Shown here piece by piece: positions 57,130-64,000 of a stretch of DNA of 64,000 nt. Under the pieces are notes generated by a model. It made no database searches. It saw only the letters and a program-made list of their open reading frames with translations, and was not told where the DNA came from. The stretch is taken from assembly GCA_963721175.1 (NCBI GenBank), contig CAVRIG010000007.1, forward strand, positions 372,001 through 436,000. The letters are read 5' to 3'. The position numbers and the translations under genes are program-made. How positions within the stretch are numbered: position 1 is the stretch's first letter; each line of letters starts with the position of its first letter. The stretch is from Aliishimia sp963721175. Its GTDB lineage: Bacteria; Pseudomonadota; Alphaproteobacteria; Rhodobacterales; Rhodobacteraceae.

Positions 57130-58028
57130 GCGCGTCCCTCGCGATTCCACATTACGCGTCCCTCGCGATACCAGATGATGAGGCCCGAGAGCATGATCAC
57201 CGACGCACCGATCAGGGTCCAGATCGACGGAACGTGATCGAATATCACGAAGCTCAGCGCGGTGAGATAGAGCAGGTAGGAATAGGTGAAGGGCATGAGC
57301 GTGTTGGCGGTGGCGAAGCGGTGCGCGGTGGTCAGCACCTGATGCCCCACCCAGGCGAAGATGCCAATCCCGATGAGCAACGCCCACGCACCCGGCCCGT
57401 TCGGCGGCTGCCAGAACCAGAGCGCGAAGGGCAGAAGCGTGAGCGTGCCCCAGAGCCCCATCCAGAACTGCATGACGTCGGTGGAAACCTTGCCCGCGAG
57501 CCTGCGCGTCAGCAGCGAATAGAGCGCGAGGAAAGCCGCATTGGCGACGGCGAGCAGCATCGCGGGGTGGAATTCCGCGCCAAAGGGCCGGACCACGATC
57601 AGCACGCCCAGAAAGCCCAGAAGGATCGCCGACCAGCGCCAGATGCCCACCCGTTCCTTCAACAGAGCCACGCTGAGAAAACAGACGATCACGGGGCTGG
57701 AGAACATGATCGCCGACGTCACCGTGAGCGGCAGGAACTTCAGCGCCCAGAAGTTCGACATCGTCGACATCACCAGCAGCGTCCCGCGCAGGTTCACCAG
57801 CAGGAAATGCGGCGGAAGCTGCAGCCGGTCTGGATCGCGCAGGAAGAACACGCCGGAGATCACGAAATGGCCGAGATAGCGGCAAAACGCGATTTGCGCC
57901 GCCGGCAGCGCCAGAGCGCCCAGCCATTTCGCGCTGGTGTCGACCAGCGAGAACATGAGCCACGCAAACAGCATCATGGAGATGCCGAGCCGCGCCTTGT
58001 CTTCGATGCCCGGAATGGTCCGTGCCAA
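57126..58028 (-). CDS. EamA/DMT-family transporter
   Basis: This 300-residue membrane protein has ten hydrophobic segments and the duplicated EamA pattern. The first copy has WLMFSLVDTSAKWLG and the end of the first half SVALLKERVGIWRW. The second half ends with LIGASVIMLSGLIIWYRE. Members export metabolites such as amino acids or sugars. It is between the HIBADH-type dehydrogenase and kdgK. It may export an intermediate or act as a second importer; its direction cannot be told from sequence. Confidence 0.85.
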   Translation of the reverse strand: MARTIPGIEDKARLGISMMLFAWLMFSLVDTSAKWLGALALPAAQIAFCRYLGHFVISGVFFLRDPDRLQLPPHFLLVNLRGTLLVMSTMSNFWALKFLPLTVTSAIMFSSPVIVCFLSVALLKERVGIWRWSAILLGFLGVLIVVRPFGAEFHPAMLLAVANAAFLALYSLLTRRLAGKVSTDVMQFWMGLWGTLTLLPFALWFWQPPNGPGAWALLIGIGIFAWVGHQVLTTAHRFATANTLMPFTYSYLLYLTALSFVIFDHVPSIWTLIGASVIMLSGLIIWYREGRVMWNREGRA

Positions 58029-58034
58029 GGGCGA

Positions 58035-58925
58035 TCAGCCCTTGAGCTGGGCGGTGTAGAAATCCACGAGCTGTGGGATCAGATCGCCGCCACGACCGTC
58101 CTCGATCGCGGTCTTGAGCCCCTTGTCGGCACAGGCGGACATGATGCTTTCGCCACCTGCATCCTGCACCATCTGGCGGTAGTAGCCGACGTCCTTGGAG
58201 GCATTCGCTACGGTAAAGGCCAGCTTGCTGCGGATCGCCGTCGACGGCATAGGCCTTGATGAAATCCATCATGCCGGATTTGAGCGGCCCCGCCGACATG
58301 ACATCGTAAAGCGCCTGGCGCTCGATTCCCGGCGACATCGGCCATCGCGAAGGCCTCCGACATGGCGTTGGCGGTGGTCATGGCGAAGAAGTTGTTGATG
58401 AGCTTGATCGTGTGGCCGGACCCCAGCGGGCCGAGGTGAAACACGTTCTCCCCCAGATCGTCCAGCACCGGTTTCACACGGTCGTAGGTCGCCTTGTCGC
58501 CCGCGCACATGATGTTGAGCTTGCCTTCGCGCCCGTGCGACGGCGTCCGGCCCAGCGGCGCATCGAGATAGGTGCCACCGACTTCGGCCACCACGTCGCC
58601 CAGGGCGCGGGTGGAGGCGGGCAGCGAGGTGCCGAAATCGATCACCACGCCACCCTCCTTCAGCCCTGCGATCACGCCGTCCGGCCCACGCATCCGCGAT
58701 TTCGACCTGGTCGGAGGTTCCCATGCAAAGCATCACGATGTCGGATTTCTCCGCCGCCTCGCGCGCAGTCGCCGCCTCTTTCGCACCCCGCTCGATCGCC
58801 TTGTCGAGATGCGTGCGGTCTCGATTGCCCAGCACCGTCAGCCCGTAGCCCTTGTCCTGCAGCCGGCCCACCATGGCGCCGCCCATCAGGCCCAGTCCGA
58901 TAAATCCGATGGCGGGTGTGCTCAT
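58035..58925 (-). CDS. HIBADH-family NAD(P)-dependent dehydrogenase, three apparent frameshifts
   Basis: This belongs to the beta-hydroxyacid dehydrogenase family (3-hydroxyisobutyrate, tartronate semialdehyde and related dehydrogenases). The cofactor motif GFIGLGLMGGAM is at the N-terminus. DFGTSLPASTRAL, DAPLGRTPSHGREG and the catalytic Lys in GSGHTIKLINNFFAM are intact, and the C-terminus ends KDVGYYRQMVQDAGGE and later residues. Breaks lie near 58683, 58335 and 58245, giving about 295 residues corrected. ATG 58925 overlaps the PhyH stop. In the island it could reduce or oxidise a 2-oxo or 3-hydroxy sugar acid. Confidence 0.82.
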
Positions 58926-59826
58926 GACGTGGTCTCCTGGCTGGAATGATGTCGAAGGACCGTGCTTTCAAGCCCTTCTGGATTTCGTAGATCGAAAGCG
59001 GCGTGTCCGGCTGCGGCTGCGGGATGCGGATGGGAATGTCCTTCAGCCGCGGCTGCAGCGTCGGCGTGCCGCAGAGCATCCGGGTGTCGTAATCCGCGAT
59101 CCCGTCCCAGCGCGTCAGCGATCCCATGATCGGAAACGCATCGGCCGCCATCATCTCGTAGAACAGGATCCGCCGCGGCCGGTCGCTGCGGTTCAGTGCG
59201 GAGCCGTGGACGATCCGCCCGTGATGGATGGATATGGAGCCTGCGGGGCCAGTCAGTTGCACCGCATCGGAGATGTCGAGCCCGCTGTCGCGCAGCGACA
59301 TCGCGCCGGCGAAGACGCCGTCCACATGGTGATCGTGGATCGGGCCCCTGTGCGAGCCGGGGAACACCTGCAGCGGGCCGTTCTCGGGCGCCATGTCGTC
59401 GATCAGCACGCCGATGGCGAGGATGTCGTCGTTGGTGTGTGGGTAGAAGGCGTAATCCTGATGCCACTCGACCGCCGCTCCGTAGCCTGCGGATTTCATG
59501 TTGAGCTTCGTCGTATGCAGCCGGATGTCGGGCCCGATCAGGTCGCGGGCCGGGGCAAGGACGTGGTCGGAATACATCAGGTCCCGGATCACATCGGAAA
59601 TCATGTGCGGCAGCTTGATCCGGCGCAGGCGCGGCGCCTCGAGCGTGTGGCTGTCCTCGAGGTCGAGCCGGTCGTTGGAGGCGGTCATGCCCCGCGCCTC
59701 CTCCTCGAACCGCGCGATCTCGTCGCGGATGCGGGCGAGCCACTCCGCCGGAATGCGGCTTTCCAGCACCAGATACCCATGCTGCGCGTAGTGGTCGATC
59801 TGCGCCGGGCTCAGGGTTTCGGCCAT
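58922..59826 (-). CDS. phytanoyl-CoA dioxygenase family protein (PhyH), copy 1, one apparent frameshift
   Basis: This 2-oxoglutarate- and Fe(II)-dependent oxygenase is about 301 residues. The iron motif is HQD in VEWHQDYAFYPHTNDD with the distal His in HHGRIVHGSALNRS, and the 2-oxoglutarate Arg follows in RPRRILFYEM. It opens LSPAQIDHYAQHGYLVLES, typical of PhyH. The C-terminus shifts frame near 58953; one missing C restores SFDHHSSQETTS and a stop overlapping the dehydrogenase start. PhyH proteins of bacteria hydroxylate varied small acids (ectoine, amino acids, alkyl groups). It is paired in the island with a second PhyH gene. Confidence 0.88.
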
Positions 59827-60380
59827 GTCCGCTCCTCCATCGCCTGGACGGCCCGCGCGTGTGCTTCGACCGCCCGATCGAACCGTGCGGCGAGCGTGGT
59901 TGACACATCGCGGCAGGCATCGACGACCTTCTGCGCGCCGACGCGATAATTCGCATGGTCGTCCGGCGGCCAGATAGCGGGTTCACGCGCAAGGTCTTCG
60001 AGATTGCAGGTCTGATCGGCGATCTTGATGAGCTTCGCCTCCCGACTCGCACCCGCGATGTGCTCTGCCTGCAGCCGCTTGCGCTCGGGCCGCGGCAGCG
60101 CCTCGATCTCCGGATCGTCCGAGAGTTCGGCGACGATCTCCGCCACCCGTGCGCCGAACCGGGACCGCAGGTCCGCCACGCCGGTCTCCGAATCCTCGAC
60201 CACGTCGTGCAAGAGCGCAGCAGCGATGACCTCAGCATCGTCGGTCTCGCCCGCGACCATCTGCGCCACGGCAATTGGGTGGTTGATGTAGGGCGCGCCG
60301 GACGTGCCCTTGCGCAGCTGGCCTGCATGCGCTTCGGCGGCGGTGCGCGCCGCGTCGACGATGAGCCGTGCGTCGCTCAC
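59811..60380 (-). CDS. HD-domain protein, RelA/SpoT-like hydrolase domain
   Basis: This 189-residue protein has the HD hydrolase domain with INHPIAVAQMVAG, the metal motif HDVVED and SRFGARVAEIVAELSDD. KLIKIADQTCNLEDL follows, as in RelA/SpoT and MESH1-type small hydrolases. The GTG start at 60380 overlaps the UxaA-family stop, and its stop lies inside the PhyH gene start. It could hydrolyse (p)ppGpp or a related nucleotide, but no synthetase domain is present. Its place within a catabolic operon is odd and may tie the pathway to stringent signalling. Confidence 0.8.
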   Translation of the reverse strand: MSDARLIVDAARTAAEAHAGQLRKGTSGAPYINHPIAVAQMVAGETDDAEVIAAALLHDVVEDSETGVADLRSRFGARVAEIVAELSDDPEIEALPRPERKRLQAEHIAGASREAKLIKIADQTCNLEDLAREPAIWPPDDHANYRVGAQKVVDACRDVSTTLAARFDRAVEAHARAVQAMEERTWPKP

Positions 60381-61888
60381 ATCACCGCCCCGATCTGCCA
60401 GGGCACGAATTCGTAGTCGCCGAGGCCCTGCGCCTCGGACTTCGACTGGCTCGCCCGACGCCACGCGCAGGAACATCTCGTAGATCTCGCGGCCCTTCTC
60501 CTCGACGCTGACGCCTTCGGTCAGAATCGTGCCGGCGTTCACGTCCATGTCTTCGGTCATGCGCGCGTACATCTCGGAATTGGTGGCGACCTTGATCGTC
60601 GGCGCGGGCTTGGAGCCGAAGGCCGAGCCGCGCCCGGTGGTGAAGCAGACGAGGTTGCAGCCGCCCGCGATCTGCCCGGTGACCGAGGCCGGGTCGTAGC
60701 CGGGACTGTCCATGAAGGTGAAGCCCTTCGCGCGTCACCGGCTCGGCGTATTTGATAGACGCCGGTCAGCGGCGTGGTGCCGCCCTTGGCCGCCGCGCCC
60801 AGCGATTTTTCCAGGATCGTGGTCAGCCCGCCCTTCTTGTTGCCGGGCGAGGGGTTGTTGTCCATCGAGCCCTTGTTGCGGGCGGTGTAATCCTCCCACC
60901 AGCGGATCAGGCCGACCAGCTTCTCGCCCGTCGCGCGGTCCTGCGGCGCGGCGGGTCAGCAGGTGCTCGGCGCCGTAGATCTCCGGCGTCTCGGCCAGCA
61001 CGCCGGTGCCGCCCTGCGCCACCAGCAGGTCGCAGGCATGGCCGAGCGCGGGGTTGGCGGTGATGCCCGACCAGGCGTCCGACCCGCCGCATTGCAGCGC
61101 GACCATCAGGTCGGACGCCGGGCAGGGCGTGCGTGTCGCCGCGTTCGCCAGCGGCAGCATCGCCGCGACCTTCTCGATCCCCATCTCGACGGTCCGGCGC
61201 AGGCCGGCCACGTTCTGGATGTTCATGGTCTGGAAGAGCGGCCCTTGCTTCAGCCCATAGGCCTCGAGCAGCCAGTCGATCTGGTTCATCTCGCAGCCGA
61301 GGCCCACCATCAGCACGCCGGCGTGGTTGGGGTGGCGGGCATAGCCCCACATGACGCGCTGCAACGCCTCGAACCCGTCGCCGTCGCCCGCCATGCCGCA
61401 GCCGGTGCCGTGGACGAAGGCGCACGACGCCGTCGACGTTCGGGATAGGCGGCCAGCCCGTCGGGCGTGAAGTGCGTCGGCGATCATCCGCGCCGCGGTC
61501 GCCGAGCAGTTCACCGATGTCACGATGGCGATGTAGTTGCGCGTGCCGACGCTGCCGTTCTCGCGCCGATAGCCCATGAAGGTGTCGCCGGTCGCGGGCG
61601 TCGGCCGGGCGCAGGTCGGTAGAGAACTCGTAGTCGCCCGTCGGTCGGGCGGAATTCGAGGTTATGGACATGCACGTGGTCGCCCGGCGCGATGTCGGCG
61701 GCGGCATAGCCGATCACCTGCGCGTACTTGCGCACGGCCTCGCCCTGCCGGATCGTGGCGGTGGCGATCTTGTGGCCGGACGGGATCAGCCCAGTCGTCT
61801 CGGCGCCATTCACCGAAATGCCGGCCTCCAGCGCACGGGTGGCGGTCACGACGTTGTCGGACGGGTCGAGGCGAACGGTATCTTTCAT
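60377..61888 (-). CDS. UxaA-family altronate/galactarate dehydratase, several apparent frameshifts
   Basis: This matches the UxaA/GarD iron-dependent dehydratase family. The N-terminal SAF domain (PSDNVVTATRALEAG, IPSGHKIATATIRQGE, GDHVHVHNLEF) precedes the catalytic part, which has GYRRENGSVGTRNY, TSVNCSATAA, HGTGCGMAGDGDGFEAL, VGLGCEMNQID, LQCGGSDAWSGITANPA, GYDPASVTGQIAGGCNLVCFTTGRG and GDYEFVPWQIG near the end. The Cys of GCG, GCE, QCGG and GGCN are likely metal ligands. Breaks lie near 61600, 61425, 61475, 60950, 60755 and 60430. Corrected size is about 500 residues, as for UxaA. Either altronate to KDG or a galactarate-type substrate is possible; kdgK and eda nearby favour a KDG product. 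Confidence 0.82.
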
Positions 61889-61892
61889 CATC

Positions 61893-62847
61893 TCACGCGC
61901 AGAAGGGACTGTCGGAGGTCCATCGGTGAATCGGGATGTGCGGGTTGGCAGCACACCGGCTGCGTGCGTCTTCCCACATTTCGCGCCACCTGCGCCAGTC
62001 CCTGAGTTCGGTTTCCGGATGCGTGCGGGATCGCGCGACGAAGTCCGGGAACCACGACCGGCCGGAGGGTTCGCCCGTCACATGGTAGCGCAGATCGAAG
62101 GACCAGCGGAAGCCGTCGGTGCGGTTGACGAGGCTCGCATGCGGCGTCAGCGGGTGGAAGAGCACCACGCCGCCCGCGCGCACCGGCAGAGGCACCGCGC
62201 GCGCTTCGTCGATGAAGCCGTCGGCGATGCCGGTCTGCACCTTGGGGCAGTGCGGCAGCATCGCCTGGTCGGCCGTCCTGGGGCTGCACCGGTCAGGCAG
62301 CCGTTCTCCACCGTGGCGTCGGTGATGGCGAGCCAGCAGGTCACCATCCGGGTCGCGTCCGCCTCCGCATGGGCCACGGCGCGGTCCTGATGCCAGTCGG
62401 TCGCCGGTGATGTGCGCGCGTACCTCGTCGTCGCGCAGGTCGGTCGCAGGCGGCTTGATGCGGACATGCTGGATCGGGTTCGACGTGATCTCCGGCCCGA
62501 TCAGGCTCTCGACGATGTCGAGCAGCGCGGGTGCGGTCACCATGTCGAAGACGGCGGGGCCGAAATGGAACGGTGTCGTCCTCGGTGATCTCGTCGCCGG
62601 GCAGCGAGATGTCCATCGGCTGGAACCAGTCGCAGCCGGCGCGGTAGGCGGTCAGCAGCTTGCCCCAGAAATCCGGTGCCACGGGATCGCCGCACGCGCC
62701 CTTCCGCCGTGCCAATCCGCGTAGAGTTCATCCAGCAGCGTCGCATATTCGGACCGCACAGCGTCGAGGACAGCGGCGCTCGAGAACGTCCTCCACCACG
62801 AGGTATCCCCGGGTTTCGAACTGATCGATTTGCGCCGGGTTCAGCAT
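61893..62847 (-). CDS. phytanoyl-CoA dioxygenase family protein (PhyH), copy 2, several apparent frameshifts
   Basis: A second PhyH protein opens MLNPAQIDQFETRGYLVVEDV. Iron ligands are visible in TDWHQDRAVAHAEAD (HxD) and VVLFHPLTPHASLVN (distal His), followed by an Arg for 2-oxoglutarate in FRWSFDLRYH. Breaks lie near 62778, 62700, 62568, 62400 and 62290. Corrected size is about 316 residues. It ends four bases before the UxaA start. It differs clearly from copy 1 in sequence, so the two are diverged paralogues or act on different positions. Confidence 0.8.
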
Positions 62848-62856
62848 CGCTCGCCC

Positions 62857-64000
62857 CTAGTCCAGCAGGATTTCGATGATCGGCGGCCAGAGCAGCAGCA
62901 CCGTCAGCGCCACAAGCTGGATGGCGATGAAGGGCAGGAAGCCCGCGGAAGATATCGGTGAGCGAGATGTGCGGCGGCGCCACCGATTTCAGGTAGAATG
63001 CGGCCGGACCGAAGGGCGGCGACAGGAAGCTGACCTGCATGTTCATGCAGAAGAGCACGCCGAACCAGACGCTGAGATATCGCGGATTCGAATTCTCCGA
63101 ATAGCCCGATCTCCTCGATCGGCAGGCGCTGCACGATGGGCAGGAAGACCGGGATGATCAGCAGCACGATGCCGACCCAGTCCATGAACGCCCCCATGAA
63201 GAGCAGGATCAGCATCATCATCAGCAGGATGCCCATGGTCGGCAGGTCCGAGCCCACGATCAGGTCGGCCACGTAGTGCGGACCGCCCGCGATGGTGTAG
63301 GCGCCGGCCAGCGCCGCCGCGCCGATCGTGACCCAGATGATCGTGCCGGTCGATTTCAGCGTCCGCATAAGGCTGTCCCAGACCAGCTCGAAACTGGCCT
63401 CGCCGCGCAGGATGGCGATGATCAGAACCGCGATGGCGCCCATGCCTGCAGCCTCGGTGATGCCGGTGATGCCGCCATAGATCGAGCCGAGCACGACGCC
63501 GATCACGACGATGGGCGGCACCAGGCCCTTGCCCATGGACCAGCCGCGCGCCGTCCGCGCCCGTCCGAAGACGAAGAACGCCAGCAGCGACGCACGATGA
63601 CCACGATGCCCCCGAACCACGGCACGTAATCCGCAGTGCCGAGAGCGATGTCGTCCACGCCTTCGCGGGCGATGTTCTGGCCCGGCGACCGTGAAGAACA
63701 GCGCGCGCAGGAAGAGCACGACCGAGAACCCGCCCAGGAGCACGGTCAGGAATGCCGCGAAGAGCCCCAGCTTCTCGCGGCCCTGCGGCTCGCCGGGCAC
63801 CGGGTCGGGCAGGGGGGCGAGGTTCGGGTTCAACTGGGTGCGGACGATGATGTAGAGGATGATGAAGTCGCCAGCATGAAGCCGGGCACGAAGGCGGCGG
63901 TGAAGAGCGCCTTGATCGAGGTCTCGGTGATCAGCCCGTAGATGATCAGCACGATCGAGGGCGGGATCATCGTGCCCAAGCGTGCCGGAGGCGCAGATCG
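62857..64000 (-). CDS. TRAP transporter large permease (DctM type), partial, several apparent frameshifts
   Basis: This DctM-like protein continues beyond the right edge. The C-terminal half has VLGSIYGGITGITEAAGMGAIAVLI, IGAAALAGAYTIAGGP, MGILLMMMLILLFMGAFMDWVGIVLLIIPVFLPI, shortened to LLFMGAFMDWVGIVLL, NMQVSFLSPPFGPAAFYLK and ends at FIAIQLVALTVLLLWPPIIEILLD (core VLLLWPPIIEIL). The family GAFMDWVG and LSPPFG motifs are diagnostic. Breaks lie near 62952, 63100, 63590, 63685 and 63870. A TRAP importer takes up acids such as uronates, which fits the dehydratase and KDG genes downstream. Confidence 0.85.

Overview
The window looks like chromosomal DNA from an alphaproteobacterium of the Rhodobacteraceae (Roseobacter/Rhodobacter group). 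Evidence is the high GC content, gcrA divergent from argD-argF, an lgt/NDUFAF7-type methyltransferase/pgeF operon opposite ubiK, a trxB/lrp divergon, opgCGH, a urease locus with an internal small ORF, a fused indolepyruvate oxidoreductase, and three copies of a GC-rich intergenic hairpin repeat ending in CCCCCGAGGTATTT...CCCAAAGAAG. I see no tRNA, rRNA, phage, IS element or CRISPR array. The first gene (mtkA) and the last gene (a TRAP permease) are cut by the window edges.

Layout. 0-2.3 kb: malate-CoA ligase subunits and a glyoxylate/hydroxypyruvate reductase. 2.4-8.5 kb (minus): opgC-opgG-opgH for periplasmic glucans, behind a TTC38-like TPR protein. 8.7-11.6 kb (minus): a ThDP enzyme coupled to a family III CoA-transferase. 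11.7-15.8 kb: gcrA, then argD, argF and a PanE-like reductase. 15.9-23.2 kb: cytochrome P450, trxB, lrp, a Hint-domain protein, pgeF/methyltransferase/lgt and ubiK. 23.3-35.2 kb: a galactoside utilisation locus with beta-galactosidase GH42, lactonase, KDPGal aldolase and kinase, an SDR, alpha-galactosidase GH4 and a sugar ABC transporter, under a divergent IclR regulator with its own ATPase gene. 35.3-36.5 kb: ECF sigma and anti-sigma. 36.7-42.3 kb: a polyamine-type ABC transporter. 42.6-46 kb: fused indolepyruvate oxidoreductase. 46.2-55.5 kb: urease genes in two blocks separated by about 3.2 kb of unrelated genes. 55.5-64 kb (minus): KDPG aldolase, KDG kinase, DMT transporter, HIBADH-type dehydrogenase, two PhyH dioxygenases, a RelA/SpoT-like HD protein, a UxaA-family dehydratase and a TRAP transporter. 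This last block reads as one sugar-acid catabolic island.

How genes work together. The 23-33 kb locus fits hydrolysis of alpha- and beta-galactosides followed by oxidative (De Ley-Doudoroff) galactose breakdown to pyruvate and glyceraldehyde-3-phosphate, but no galactonate dehydratase is present. The 55-64 kb island fits altronate (or a related aldonate/aldarate) to KDG to KDPG to pyruvate plus glyceraldehyde-3-phosphate; the two dioxygenases suggest an unusual starting substrate. This is the most interesting candidate system here.

Quality. Many genes are interrupted by one-base indels that leave the protein otherwise well conserved. They are dense in four blocks (12.7-14.6, 36.9-41.7, 49.0-50.3 and 58.2-64.0 kb) and sparse elsewhere. 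Housekeeping genes are hit along with the rest, so I treat most as base-calling or assembly errors rather than gene decay. I annotate such genes as single CDSs with the apparent breaks listed.
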